A DNA stretch of 64,000 bases from assembly GCF_041154485.1 (NCBI RefSeq), contig NZ_AP028669.1:2232001-2296000 (forward strand), in the 5' to 3' direction. The translations under genes were made by a program, and so were the position numbers. Below the pieces are notes generated by a model. The model did no database searches and was not told the DNA's origin. It saw only the letters and a program-made list of their open reading frames with translations. The stretch is from Variovorax sp. V93 (GTDB lineage Bacteria > Pseudomonadota > Gammaproteobacteria > Burkholderiales > Burkholderiaceae_C). Below, piece by piece: positions 17,271-26,201 of this stretch (its first letter is position 1; the number at the start of each line of letters is the position of its first letter).

Positions 17271-19070
17271 ATGCGACTGCTCGACCTTCCCCTTCCGTCC
17301 TCCCTGGCCCTCCACGCCGCGGCCCATGAGGCTCCCAATCCCGCCGCGCGCGTGCGCAACGGCGCTGAGGCCCTGCTCGACACGCTGGTCGCGTGCGGCG
17401 TCGACACCATCTTCGGCTACCCGGGCGGCGCCGCGCTGCCGCTGTATGACGCGCTGCACGGCGAACCGCGGCTGCGCCATGTGCTGGTGCGCCATGAGCA
17501 GGCCGCAGTGCATGCGGCCGAGGGCTATGCGCGCAGCACGGGGCGCGTGGGCGTGGTGCTGGTCACCTCGGGGCCGGGCGTGGGCAACACCATCACGGGG
17601 CTGCTCGACGCCCTGAGCGATTCGGTGCCGGTGCTCTGCATCAGCGGGCAGGTCGCGACGGCGGTGATCGGCACGCAGGCCTTCCAGGAGAGCGATGCGC
17701 TGGGCATGTCTCGCCCTGTCACCAAGTGGAACCAGCAGGTGCGGGCGGCGGACGATGTGCCGGCGCTGGTGCGCCGCGCGCTCGAGATCGCTGCCTCGGG
17801 CCGGCCGGGGCCGGTGCTGCTCGACGTGCCGAAGGACATCCAGCTCGCGCGCCTCGCACACGGCACCGCGTCGAGGCCGCTGCGCGCGTTGCGCACGGGC
17901 AGGGCGGCGCTGCCGCCGAAGGCGATGCTGCAGCGCGCAGCCGACCTGCTCTCCACCGCACGGCGGCCTGTGCTCTATGGCGGCGGCGGGCTGATCAACT
18001 CGGGGCCGGCCGCCTGCGAGGCTTTCGCGCAGCTGGTGCAGCGCCTGCATGCACCGTGCACGCTCACGCTGATGGGGCTCGGCGCCTTCCCCGCGTCCGA
18101 TCCGAAATTCATCGGCATGCTGGGCATGCACGGCATGCTCGAAGCCAACCTTGCAATGCACGAGGCCGACCTGGTGGTGTGCGTCGGTGCGCGCTTCGAC
18201 GACCGCGTGACGGGCAAGCTCGACGAGTTCTGCCCGCACGCGCGCAAGATCCACATCGACATCGACCCCGGCAGCATCAACAAGGTGGTGAAGGTCGATG
18301 TGCCCATGGTGGGCGACTGCGCCGCGATCCTCGAGGCCGTGCTCGCGCTGCTGCCGGCCGAAGGCCTTGCGCCCGGGCGGCTTGCACCCTGGTGGGAACG
18401 CATCCAGCGCTGGCGCGCCGAGCAGTGCCTGCGCTTTGCGCCGCGCGGCGATGCGATCCTGCCGCAGCAGCTGATGGCGTCGCTGCAGCGCGCCATCGCG
18501 GGGCGCGACGCGATCGTGTCCACCGACGTGGGCCAGCACCAGATGTGGGCCGCGCAGTACCTGCGCTTCGACCGCCCGCGCCGCTGGCTCACCTCGGGCG
18601 GCGCCGGCACCATGGGCTATGGGCTGCCCGCGGCCATCGGCGCCCAGATCGGCCACCCCGATGCGCTCGCGGTCTGCGTGAGCGGCGATGCCTCGGTGCT
18701 CATGAACATCCAGGAGCTTTCAACCGCCGTACAGCATCGCGCGCCGGTGAAGCTGGTGCTGTGCAACAACGGCTACATGGGCATGGTGCGGCAGTGGCAG
18801 GAGCTCAACCATGGCAACCGGCTGAGCCACAGCTGGAACGAGGCGCTGCCCGACTTCGTGGCGCTGGCCAAGGCCTTCGGCTGGGGAGCGCGCCGCGTGT
18901 CGGAGCCGGCCGTGCTCGAGGCTGCGCTGGCCGAATGCCTGGCCAGCGAAGGCCCGTTCTTCCTCGACGTGCAGGTCGCGGCGCAGGAGAACTGCTTTCC
19001 GATGATGCCGGCCGGGTGTGGGCACCACCGGGTGATGCTCTCGAAGGACCGGTGGTACGAAGAGGCCTGA
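17271..19070 (+). CDS. ilvB: Acetolactate synthase large subunit (biosynthetic type), solitary
   Basis: 599 residues, ThDP-dependent. The catalytic Glu is Glu76 in [54 protein letters not shown] and [14 protein letters not shown] are typical of AHAS catalytic subunits. The ThDP/metal site reads [16 protein letters not shown], with GDA as in some other AHAS. It condenses two pyruvates, or pyruvate with 2-oxobutyrate, for branched-chain amino acid synthesis. The N-terminus carries about 30 residues ahead of the usual [10 protein letters not shown] start. No ilvN regulatory subunit follows, so it either pairs with a subunit encoded elsewhere or is a specialised unregulated copy. It is divergent from an Lrp-type regulator. 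Confidence 0.9.
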   Translation: MRLLDLPLPSSLALHAAAHEAPNPAARVRNGAEALLDTLVACGVDTIFGYPGGAALPLYDALHGEPRLRHVLVRHEQAAVHAAEGYARSTGRVGVVLVTSGPGVGNTITGLLDALSDSVPVLCISGQVATAVIGTQAFQESDALGMSRPVTKWNQQVRAADDVPALVRRALEIAASGRPGPVLLDVPKDIQLARLAHGTASRPLRALRTGRAALPPKAMLQRAADLLSTARRPVLYGGGGLINSGPAACEAFAQLVQRLHAPCTLTLMGLGAFPASDPKFIGMLGMHGMLEANLAMHEADLVVCVGARFDDRVTGKLDEFCPHARKIHIDIDPGSINKVVKVDVPMVGDCAAILEAVLALLPAEGLAPGRLAPWWERIQRWRAEQCLRFAPRGDAILPQQLMASLQRAIAGRDAIVSTDVGQHQMWAAQYLRFDRPRRWLTSGGAGTMGYGLPAAIGAQIGHPDALAVCVSGDASVLMNIQELSTAVQHRAPVKLVLCNNGYMGMVRQWQELNHGNRLSHSWNEALPDFVALAKAFGWGARRVSEPAVLEAALAECLASEGPFFLDVQVAAQENCFPMMPAGCGHHRVMLSKDRWYEEA

Positions 19071-19077
19071 GGTACGC

Positions 19078-20085
19078 TCAGGACTTGATGAACGCCAGCA
19101 GGTCGGCGTTGAACTTGTCCTTGTGCGTGTCGGTCAGGCCGTGCGGCGCGCCAGGGTAGACGATGAGCTTGCTGTTCTTCACCAGCTTGGCCGAGGCCAG
19201 GCCCGAGGCGCCGATCGGCACGATCTGGTCGTCGTCGCCGTGGATGATGAGCGTGGGCACGTCGAACTTCTTCAGGTCTTCGGTGAAGTCGGTTTCCGAG
19301 AACGCCTTGATCGAGTCATAGGTGTTCTTGTGGCCGCCGAGCATGCCCTGCGCCCACCACGAGTCGATCAGTCCCTGCGAGACCTTGGCGCCCGGCCGGT
19401 TGAAGCCGAAGAAGGGGCCCGAGGGCACATCTTTATAGAACTGCGAGCGGTTGGCGAGCTGCGCTGCGCGCAGGCCGTCGAACACTTCCATCGGCAGGCC
19501 GCCGGGGTTGGCGGCCGTCTTCAGCATCTGCGGCGGCACGGCCGAGATCAGCGCAGCCTTGGCCACGCGCTTGGTGCCGTGGCGGCCGATGTAGCGCGCC
19601 ACCTCGCCGCCGCCCGTCGAGAAGCCGACCAGCACGACGTTCTTCAGATCCAGCGTTTCGATCACCGTCGCCAGGTCGTCGGCATAGGTGTCCATGTCGT
19701 TGCCGTTCCAGGGCTGGCTCGAGCGGCCGTGGCCGCGGCGGTCATGCGCCACGGCGCGGTAGCCCTGCGATGCAAGGAACAGCATCTGCGATTCCCAGCT
19801 GTCGGAATTGAGCGGCCAGCCGTGGCTGAACACGACAGGCTGGCCGGAACCCCAGTCCTTGAAGTAAAGCTGGGTGCCGTCCTTGGTGACGATGGTGTTG
19901 CTCATGGTCTGCTTTCCTTTCGAAGAGGCGTGAACCGCGCCGGCTTTCGGCGCGGCGGTGGAAGCGGCGGATGCCGCCCTGGAGAAGCCGGTCGCCACGA
20001 GGGCTCCGGCTGCAATGGAAGCGCCGCCGGCCAGCAGGTTGCGGCGAGTCGGAGTGGCGGTGAGATTCTTGCTGTTTGCGGACAT
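19078..20085 (-). CDS. Tat-exported alpha/beta hydrolase (non-haem chloroperoxidase/esterase type)
   Basis: 335 residues with a twin-arginine leader ([11 protein letters not shown], Arg14-Arg15, hydrophobic stretch to about 40). The hydrolase domain begins at about residue 61. The triad is visible as Ser156 in GFSTGGGE, an Asp in HGDDDQIVP (about 284-286) and His315 in [11 protein letters not shown]; the oxyanion hole is SHGWPL. These are marks of the cofactor-free haloperoxidase/arylesterase group. Met61 begins a sequence ([10 protein letters not shown]) that is the ordinary cytoplasmic start in this family, preceded by an AGGAAAG-like site, so two forms of the protein are possible. A perfect palindrome matching one in front of the neighbouring marR gene lies 58 bp upstream of the start. 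Confidence 0.88.
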   Translation of the reverse strand: MSANSKNLTATPTRRNLLAGGASIAAGALVATGFSRAASAASTAAPKAGAVHASSKGKQTMSNTIVTKDGTQLYFKDWGSGQPVVFSHGWPLNSDSWESQMLFLASQGYRAVAHDRRGHGRSSQPWNGNDMDTYADDLATVIETLDLKNVVLVGFSTGGGEVARYIGRHGTKRVAKAALISAVPPQMLKTAANPGGLPMEVFDGLRAAQLANRSQFYKDVPSGPFFGFNRPGAKVSQGLIDSWWAQGMLGGHKNTYDSIKAFSETDFTEDLKKFDVPTLIIHGDDDQIVPIGASGLASAKLVKNSKLIVYPGAPHGLTDTHKDKFNADLLAFIKS

Positions 20086-20142
20086 GGTGCGTTCCTTTTT
20101 TGACGTCTTGGTTGATGCGGATTAAAACTATCGTTCGTATTA

Positions 20143-20158
20143 ATATCGCGTGCGATAT
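20143..20158. promoter_or_regulatory. Candidate MarR operator upstream of the Tat hydrolase
   Basis: Perfect 16-bp palindrome ATATCGCGTGCGATAT (7-bp arms, 2-bp centre), 58 bp before the hydrolase start. Its arms recur at 20689-20704 before the MarR-type gene, which suggests one repressor acts at both. Binding is inferred. Confidence 0.65.
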
Positions 20159-20199
20159 AAAAGGGAAAAAGAAGCAGGAAGGCGGATGCGGCAGGGCCA

Positions 20200-20676
20200 T
20201 CACGCGTTCCTGTCGAGGTTGGAACGCAGCGTTCGCAACTGCGAGCGCAGCTTGACGATGTCCTTTGGCGGCAACTCCATGGCCTGCGCGAGGCATGAAG
20301 GAAGAGCCTTGGCCTTGCCGCGAAGTGCGCGGCCTTCGGCGGTGAGCGACACGATCACCTGCCGTTCGTCCGTTGCCGACCGCACGCGCTGGATCAGGCC
20401 GCGCGCTTCGAGCCGCTTGAGAAGCGGGGTGAGGGTGGTCGTTTCGAGCGCGAGCCGTGTGCAGATTTCAGATATGTTGACGCCGTCCTGTTCCCACAGC
20501 ACGAGCATGACGAGGTATTGGAGGTACGTCAGGTCCAGGTCGCGCAGCAGCCCGCGGTACACCTTGTTGAGGCTCAGCATCGTCGAATAGAGCGCGAAGC
20601 AGAGTTGCTCGTCCAGCGCCAGCGAATAGCCCTCGGGGGCATCGACGGACTTGGCGGGGAGTTGCTTGGAAGGCAT
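20200..20676 (-). CDS. MarR-family regulator, OhrR-like
   Basis: 158 residues. LDEQLCFALYSTMLSLNKVYR places a conserved Cys at residue 26, as in the peroxide-sensing OhrR branch. The winged helix LTYLQYLVMLVLWEQDG, LTPLLKRLEARGLIQR and DERQVIVSLTAEG follows. It would repress until its Cys is oxidised by an organic peroxide. I chose ATG 20676 over the longer frame because the family begins here and the palindrome at 20689-20704 lies just upstream. It is transcribed in the same direction as, and upstream of, the hydrolase gene, with a second operator between them. Confidence 0.9.
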   Translation of the reverse strand: MPSKQLPAKSVDAPEGYSLALDEQLCFALYSTMLSLNKVYRGLLRDLDLTYLQYLVMLVLWEQDGVNISEICTRLALETTTLTPLLKRLEARGLIQRVRSATDERQVIVSLTAEGRALRGKAKALPSCLAQAMELPPKDIVKLRSQLRTLRSNLDRNA

Positions 20677-20688
20677 GGGCCGGATGAT

Positions 20689-20704
20689 ATATCGCATGCG
20701 ATCA
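20689..20704. promoter_or_regulatory. Candidate MarR autoregulatory operator
   Basis: ATATCGCATGCGATCA, with a perfect 12-bp core palindrome ATCGCATGCGAT, ending 12 bp before the marR start. The arm sequence ATCGC/GCGAT matches the site at 20143-20158. A further half-site (GCAAGCGAT) lies just beyond, near 20710. The position fits autorepression. Confidence 0.6.
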
Positions 20705-20782
20705 AATTGCAAGCGATAGTCCGGCAGGTGCCCGATGGGCAACTCCCGTGTTTGTACATCTGGCGCAGGCCAGATGGGAAAG

Positions 20783-20804
20783 GGGGCGGCATTCCTGCCG
20801 CCCC
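20783..20804 (-). terminator. Hairpin after giant gene 2
   Basis: Perfect 9-bp stem GGGGCGGCA / TGCCGCCCC with the tetraloop GGAA on the minus strand, 15 bp after the stop of giant gene 2. The stop-to-hairpin sequence is homologous to that after giant gene 1, so the duplication reached past the coding region. Confidence 0.65.
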
Positions 20805-20819
20805 TTGTTCCAGAGCGCG

Positions 20820-23800
20820 CTACGCGATCGCTTCTGGCTGGTTGGTTGTGGCGATCAGGTTGGCGATGCCATCGATCTCCAGGTGGACGTCGAAGTCGAA
20901 GTTCGCGTAGTCGGCATCGCCGTCGACCAGCTGGCCTGCAAAGTTCAGGTCCACGTCCGAGTTGATGACCGTTTGTGTGATCACATCGATCTTGATGATC
21001 TTGAACACGTCGTTGTCCGACGTATCGGCATAGTTCGTGCCGGCCGCCGTCAGGTTCACCGCGTTGTGGGTACTCAGGCTGATGCCCGTGCCGGTGAGGT
21101 CCTCGGTGCTGCTTAGGACCTGCACGCCCGCGATCTGGTAGGTGGCGCTGTCGTAATCGTCCTCGCCGATGCTGACGATCTTCGTGCCTCCTCCGGCCGA
21201 TTGATAGTCCGTCGCAGAGTTGGCGATCAGCAGCCGGGTCGTGGTGGTGTTGGTTGATGCGTCGAACAACTTCAGCAGGATCGCCACGTCTTCGCCGTCC
21301 GTGATCTGATCGATCGTGATGTTGATTGCGTCAGCATAGGCCTTGTCCGTACCCACAATGGCCGCGCCAGGCCGTTGTGGCGGACTCGTCGAAGTGGGGT
21401 TGCTCACTGGATTCGACCTGTAGAAGTCGAAGTTCAGCAACTCGCCAGCCTGGACGGTGTCGGAGTTGACCCCAAGGGTGTTGGTTGCGACATTGACGAA
21501 GGCCTTGCTCTCGCTGGTGAAGATTTCGCCCGTTGCAAACGCGTGATCGTTGCCCGACATCAAGTCGCCGGTGTCGCTCGGAGGCTTGGCGGAACTGGCG
21601 GACAGCACGCCGAAGAAGTCGCTGCTGTACTGCTGGACCACGATCTCGGGCGAGTTGTTGCCTTCGGTGTCGTAGTTGAAGGAGGCCAGCGGCGAACTCG
21701 TGGAGAACGTCGTTTGTCCACCGATGAGCTGGTTCAGATCAAAGGCGAAAGTACCGTCTGTCTTGTTGAAGACGACCGTGCCCGTTGCCGCCTGCGTCGT
21801 CGTCGACGTGGGCCCGGGGTAGTAGTTGAAGCTGAAGTTGTAGGTGACCGTGGTTGCGTCTTCGGCAAAGTGCGAGACGACGGCATCGGTGATGGGCCGC
21901 CCGCCGCCGGTCGTGCCGGTCAGGCTGTTCAGCACGATGCCGTCGGTCGACGCGTTGTCCACGTCGTCCGCGCCCACGAAGAAGTCGTAGGTTCCCGCAA
22001 TGGGCAGGCCGTCGTTCGCGCCGGTGAGGTCGGAGATGGCGGTCACCGTTGGGCCGTGGTCGTCGAAGCGGATGTTGGCACCGATGTTGAGCACCTCGGA
22101 GTCGGTCGCGGTGTCGCCATCGCCGTCGGTGACCGTCACCGTGTTGGTCAGGGTGATCAACGTGTCGGCCAGCGTGGCCTCCTGGTCCGCGTAGTTGGAC
22201 GAATCACCCGGCAGCGCATGGTCGATCTCGGCGAACTGCTGCAGCGTCACAGAGCCGGCGGCGCTCACGGACAGGTCGAAGATGGTGTTGCCCGCCGTGA
22301 TGCCGGCCTCGCTGGCAGAAGTCGAACCGATGATCTTGCCGGCCACCAGGTACAGGTAGATGGTGGCGCCATCGCTCTTGAGCCCGGAGTCGCCGCCCTG
22401 GGTGGCCACGCCAAGCGCAAAGCTCGAGGCGGTGGTGCCCGGACCATCGGCGCCATAGCTGCTCGAGGTCACGCCGAAGGCGGTTGCGAAGTCCGTGGTG
22501 GCCGAGTCGGTGGCGGCGCCGATGGTGTCGGCATCCTGCGTGTTGACCAGCGCCGTGTCGGTGGGCGCTGCCAGCACGACGGACGGACCGTCGTCGTCGA
22601 AGCGGATGTTGGCACCGATGTTGAGCACCTCGGAGTCGGTCGCGGTGTCGCCATCGCCGTCGGTGACCGTCACCGTGTTGGTCAGGGTGATCAACGTGTC
22701 GGCCAGCGTGGCCTCCTGGTCCGCGTAGTTGGACGAATCACCCGGCAGCGCATGGTCGATCTCGGCGAACTGCTGCAGCGTCACCGAGCCGGCGGCGCTG
22801 ACGGTGACGTCGAAGATGGTGTTGGCGGCAAGAATTCCGGCCTCGGTGGCAGAAGTCGAACCGATGACCTTGCCGGCCACCAGGTACAGGTAGATGGTGG
22901 CGCCATCGCTCTTGAGCCCGGAGTCGCCGCCCTGGGTGGCCACGCCGAGTGCAAAGCTCGAGGCGGTGGTGCCCGGACCATCGGCGCCATAGCTGCTCGA
23001 GGCCACGCCGAAGGCGGTTGCGAAGTCCGTGGTGGCCGAGTCGGTGGCGGCGCCGATGGTGTCGGCATCCTGCGTGTTGACCAGCGCCGTGTCGGTGGGC
23101 GCTGCCAGCACGACGGACGGACCGTCGTCGTCGAAGCGGATGTTGGCACCGATGTTGAGCACCTCGGAGTCGGTCGCGGTGTCGCCATCGCCGTCGGTGA
23201 CCGTCACCGTGTTGGTCAAGGTGATCAACGTGTCGGCCAGCGTGGCCTCCTGGTCCGCGTAGTTGGACGAATCACCCGGCAGCGCATGGTCGATCTCGGC
23301 GAACTGCTGCAGCGTCACAGAGCCGGCGGCGCTCACGGACAGGTCGAAGATGGTGTTGCCCGCCGTGATGCCGGCCTCGCTGGCAGAAGTCGAACCGATG
23401 ACCTTGCCGGCCACCAGGTACAGGTAGATGGTGGCGCCATCGCTCTTGAGCCCGGAGTCGCCGCCCTGGGTGGCCACGCCAAGCGCAAAGCTCGAGGCGG
23501 TGGTGCCCGGACCATCGGCGCCATAGCTGCTCGAGGTCACGCCGAAGGCGGTTGCGAAGTCCGTGGTGGCCGAGTCGGTGGCGGCGCCGATGGTGTCGGC
23601 ATCCTGCGTGTTGACCAGCGCCGTGTCGGTGGGCGCTGCCAGCACGACGGACGGACCGTCGTCGTCGAAGCGGATGTTGGCACCGATGTTGAGCACCTCG
23701 GAGTCGGTCGCGGTGTCGCCATCGCCGTCGGTGACCGTCACCGTGTTGGTCAGGGTGATCAACGTGTCGGCCAGCGTGGCCTCCTGGTCCGCGTAGTTGG

Positions 23801-26024
23801 ACGAATCACCCGGCAGCGCATGGTCGATCTCGGCGAACTGCTGCAGCGTCACAGAGCCGGCGGCGCTGACGGTGACGTCGAAGATGGTGTTGGCGGCAAG
23901 AATTCCGGCCTCGCTGGCAGAAGTCGAACCGATGACCTTGCCGGCCACCAGGTACAGGTAGATGGTGGCGCCATCGCTCTTGAGCCCGGAGTCGCCACCC
24001 TGGGTGGCCACGCCAAGCGCAAAGCTCGAGGCGGTGGTGCCCGGACCATCGGCGCCATAGCTGCTCGAGGTCACGCCGAAGGCGGTTGCGAAGTCCGTGG
24101 TGGCCGAGTCGGTGGCGGCGCCGATGGTGTCGGCGTCCTGCGTGTTGACCAGCGCCGTGTCGGTGGGCGCTGCCAGCACGACGGACGGACCGTCGTCGTC
24201 GAAGCGGATGTTGGCACCGATGTTGAGCACCTCGGAGTCGGTCGCGGTGTCGCCATCGCCGTCGGTGACCGTCACCGTGTTGGTCAAGGTGATCAACGTG
24301 TCGGCCAGCGTGGCCTCCTGGTCCGCGTAGTTGGACGAATCACCCGGCAGCGCATGGTCGATCTCGGCGAACTGCTGCAGCGTCACAGAGCCGGCGGCGC
24401 TCACGGACAGGTCGAAGATGGTGTTGCCCGCCGTGATGCCGGCCTCGCTGGCAGAAGTCGAACCGATGACCTTGCCGGCCACCAGGTACAGGTAGATGGT
24501 GGCGCCATCGCTCTTGAGCCCGGAGTCGCCGCCCTGGGTGGCCACGCCAAGCGCAAAGCTCGAGGCGGTGGTGCCCGGACCATCGGCGCCATAGCTGCTC
24601 GAGGTCACGCCGAAGGCGGTTGCGAAGTCCGTGGTGGCCGAGTCGGTGGCGGCGCCGATGGTGTCGGCATCCTGCGTGTTGACCAGCGCCGTGTCGGTGG
24701 GCGCTGCCAGCACGACGGACGGACCGTCGTCCTCGAAGACCATCATGGAGCCGACTTCTCCCGTCGCCTGCTCGAACCTGGGCAGGCTGAAACCACCGAT
24801 GTCGAAACTGGCGTTGAGATTGTTGTCGGTGGCCGATCCGACGTTCTCGATCAATACACGGTTGTGGTTGGCATCGGTCTGGTACTCGATGACATAGCCG
24901 GCCTTGATTCCGCTGATCACAGCGGTGTCGCCGCTGAGGTCAATGGAAAGACCCGTGACCAGTTGTCCAGCGGAATCACGAACGACGACCGAGCTGATAT
25001 TGATCGCCGTATTGTTTTGCAGGTTGTCCACATATGCGTCGCCAGATGCCAGCACCGTCGTAAAGGCGCTGATCTTGACGGTGGCGGCTTTGTTGGGCTG
25101 CAATTGCGCGATAGTGAAGGACGCCGCAGTGGTGCCGAGAAGGCCGGTGAAATCGATGTTCGATTCTTCGTCGGCCTCGTTCTGATCGAGATTGGGAACC
25201 GTGTCGTCGGTGCTGGCGCCAGTCACGAAGGTGAAATACATCCCCTCGGCAGGGTTCTTGGCACTGGGCGGATCGATCATCTGGTTGTTCGTGCCAATGG
25301 TCGTGAGCCCGCCTCCCAGGCTGGTATTGACGGTGTCGCCGGTATTGATATTGGCTCCGGTCGATTCATTCGCCGGATTCTTGCCAGTCACGACGATCGC
25401 GGCGCTTGCATTGCCGAACATCGCGAACAGGTTCTGGCCCGAGGGCACATTCGCAAATGAAAACTCGCTGGCCGAGGCGACCGACACAAATAGCTTGTCC
25501 GCCAGATTGACGGCGTCGTCCGGGTTCGAGGCATCCGGATTCGATATCGCTTCATACTGGACCGTCCAGAGCTTGGCGCCCGTCACAGGGCTTCCCGTTT
25601 CCTCCAGGTAGGCCGCGAACACGACGACACCGGCGGCGGTCTTCCCGTAGACGACGTTGTTGTTGGTCGTGTCGGTGTACAGGAAAATATCTTCGCCGTC
25701 GGCGGTATCAAGGCCGCTGTCGAAGCCATTGAGCAATGCGCCGTTCGCGTCCGTAAATGAAACATCGGTGACCGTTCCGGATACGCTGAACGTGAATGCG
25801 TTGGTGCCGGTATTGGTCCCGTCATAGCCGCTCAGCGCGGCGTTGATGGCGGTTCCCACACCCTGCGCCGTCAGGCGGCTGCTGAAGGCCGTCGGCAGCG
25901 AGCTTACGGAAATGTCATTGTCGTTACTGTCCCCCGCAACAGCGGGCGTAGCGGCAAGGTTCTGCAAAGTGGCGGATTCGTCAAGAGTAACGGTCGAGCC
26001 GGCCGTCATGTTCAACGCAGGCAT
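20820..26024 (-). CDS. Giant repeat protein 2, DUF5801/T1SS-143-type secreted adhesin-like protein
   Basis: 1734 residues, paralogous to the gene at 6658 along its whole length. The start, MPALNMTAGSTVTLDESATLQN, matches the first gene; GGAGGTG sits 6 nt before ATG 26024, so the frame's earlier ATG at 26036 is rejected. An N-terminal region of about 430 residues precedes five tandem 178-residue DDGPSVVLAAPTDTALVNTQ units. A C-terminal region of about 410 residues follows, very similar to that of paralogue 1 (DDHGPTVTAISDLTGAND onward). No Sec signal, membrane span or calcium nonapeptide repeat is seen. It is presumably exported by the T1SS encoded at 10432-16669. It carries the same upstream 66-bp element and 3' hairpin as paralogue 1. 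Confidence 0.85.
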   Translation of the reverse strand: MPALNMTAGSTVTLDESATLQNLAATPAVAGDSNDNDISVSSLPTAFSSRLTAQGVGTAINAALSGYDGTNTGTNAFTFSVSGTVTDVSFTDANGALLNGFDSGLDTADGEDIFLYTDTTNNNVVYGKTAAGVVVFAAYLEETGSPVTGAKLWTVQYEAISNPDASNPDDAVNLADKLFVSVASASEFSFANVPSGQNLFAMFGNASAAIVVTGKNPANESTGANINTGDTVNTSLGGGLTTIGTNNQMIDPPSAKNPAEGMYFTFVTGASTDDTVPNLDQNEADEESNIDFTGLLGTTAASFTIAQLQPNKAATVKISAFTTVLASGDAYVDNLQNNTAINISSVVVRDSAGQLVTGLSIDLSGDTAVISGIKAGYVIEYQTDANHNRVLIENVGSATDNNLNASFDIGGFSLPRFEQATGEVGSMMVFEDDGPSVVLAAPTDTALVNTQDADTIGAATDSATTDFATAFGVTSSSYGADGPGTTASSFALGVATQGGDSGLKSDGATIYLYLVAGKVIGSTSASEAGITAGNTIFDLSVSAAGSVTLQQFAEIDHALPGDSSNYADQEATLADTLITLTNTVTVTDGDGDTATDSEVLNIGANIRFDDDGPSVVLAAPTDTALVNTQDADTIGAATDSATTDFATAFGVTSSSYGADGPGTTASSFALGVATQGGDSGLKSDGATIYLYLVAGKVIGSTSASEAGILAANTIFDVTVSAAGSVTLQQFAEIDHALPGDSSNYADQEATLADTLITLTNTVTVTDGDGDTATDSEVLNIGANIRFDDDGPSVVLAAPTDTALVNTQDADTIGAATDSATTDFATAFGVTSSSYGADGPGTTASSFALGVATQGGDSGLKSDGATIYLYLVAGKVIGSTSASEAGITAGNTIFDLSVSAAGSVTLQQFAEIDHALPGDSSNYADQEATLADTLITLTNTVTVTDGDGDTATDSEVLNIGANIRFDDDGPSVVLAAPTDTALVNTQDADTIGAATDSATTDFATAFGVASSSYGADGPGTTASSFALGVATQGGDSGLKSDGATIYLYLVAGKVIGSTSATEAGILAANTIFDVTVSAAGSVTLQQFAEIDHALPGDSSNYADQEATLADTLITLTNTVTVTDGDGDTATDSEVLNIGANIRFDDDGPSVVLAAPTDTALVNTQDADTIGAATDSATTDFATAFGVTSSSYGADGPGTTASSFALGVATQGGDSGLKSDGATIYLYLVAGKIIGSTSASEAGITAGNTIFDLSVSAAGSVTLQQFAEIDHALPGDSSNYADQEATLADTLITLTNTVTVTDGDGDTATDSEVLNIGANIRFDDHGPTVTAISDLTGANDGLPIAGTYDFFVGADDVDNASTDGIVLNSLTGTTGGGRPITDAVVSHFAEDATTVTYNFSFNYYPGPTSTTTQAATGTVVFNKTDGTFAFDLNQLIGGQTTFSTSSPLASFNYDTEGNNSPEIVVQQYSSDFFGVLSASSAKPPSDTGDLMSGNDHAFATGEIFTSESKAFVNVATNTLGVNSDTVQAGELLNFDFYRSNPVSNPTSTSPPQRPGAAIVGTDKAYADAINITIDQITDGEDVAILLKLFDASTNTTTTRLLIANSATDYQSAGGGTKIVSIGEDDYDSATYQIAGVQVLSSTEDLTGTGISLSTHNAVNLTAAGTNYADTSDNDVFKIIKIDVITQTVINSDVDLNFAGQLVDGDADYANFDFDVHLEIDGIANLIATTNQPEAIA
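22062..24731 (-). repeat. Five tandem 534-bp repeats with A-B-A-B-A higher-order pattern
   Basis: The DDGPS motif recurs at exact 534-bp steps from 24717-24731 down to the diverged DDHGPT copy ending at 22061. Units are nearly identical in DNA. In protein order, units 1, 3 and 5 read AGITAGNTIFDLSVSA while units 2 and 4 read AGILAANTIFDVTVSA, so copies alternate. That implies amplification of a two-unit, 1068-bp block. Small extra differences (KIIGST in unit 5, FGVASSS and SATEAG in unit 4) mark later drift. Confidence 0.9.
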
Positions 26025-26111
26025 AAACACCTCCATGGTCGGAAAATTTCGCCGATGGAACGGTGCAACTTCGGGGAACGCGCTGCGCCGTCACCCAAAT
26101 CGACAAGAGAT

Positions 26112-26177
26112 CGATGCTGAACCGTCAGCCCGTGCACTGTCCATAGGCTGAAAGTTGTCACCCAAAGGATGACGCGC
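26112..26177 (-). promoter_or_regulatory. 66-bp upstream element of giant gene 2 (copy of 6484-6549)
   Basis: On the minus strand this matches 59 of 66 bases of the element before giant gene 1, including the palindrome GTCATCCTTTGGGTGAC, read on the plus strand as GTCACCCAAAGGATGAC at 26157-26173. A further half-site GTCACCCAAA lies at 26090-26099, closer to the gene and absent from copy 1. The element ends 87 bp before the start codon and begins 24 bp after the stop of the upstream haem-protein gene. Confidence 0.65.
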
Positions 26178-26201
26178 GGACCGGCGGGCGGCCATTGCGC
26201 G

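Noticed and set aside
15281..17410. 709-codon minus-strand frame beside the TolC-like gene
   Set aside because: Wrong-frame reading of the Lrp gene and antisense of tolC; no coherent domain.
21375..25460. Long open frame (1361 codons) on the plus strand through the repeat array
   Set aside because: It is the antisense of giant gene 2; its own repeats (HQVQVDGGAIALEP etc.) merely mirror the 534-bp units, composition is Gly/Val/Arg-heavy and there is no ribosome site or family match.
21000..26000. CRISPR-like direct repeats
   Set aside because: Repeat period is 534 bp and fully in frame within one coding sequence; no short repeat-spacer pattern.
26025..26036. Upstream ATG at 26036 for giant gene 2
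   Set aside because: GGAGGTG, the ribosome site for ATG 26024, lies inside those codons, and the paralogue begins at the equivalent of the later Met.
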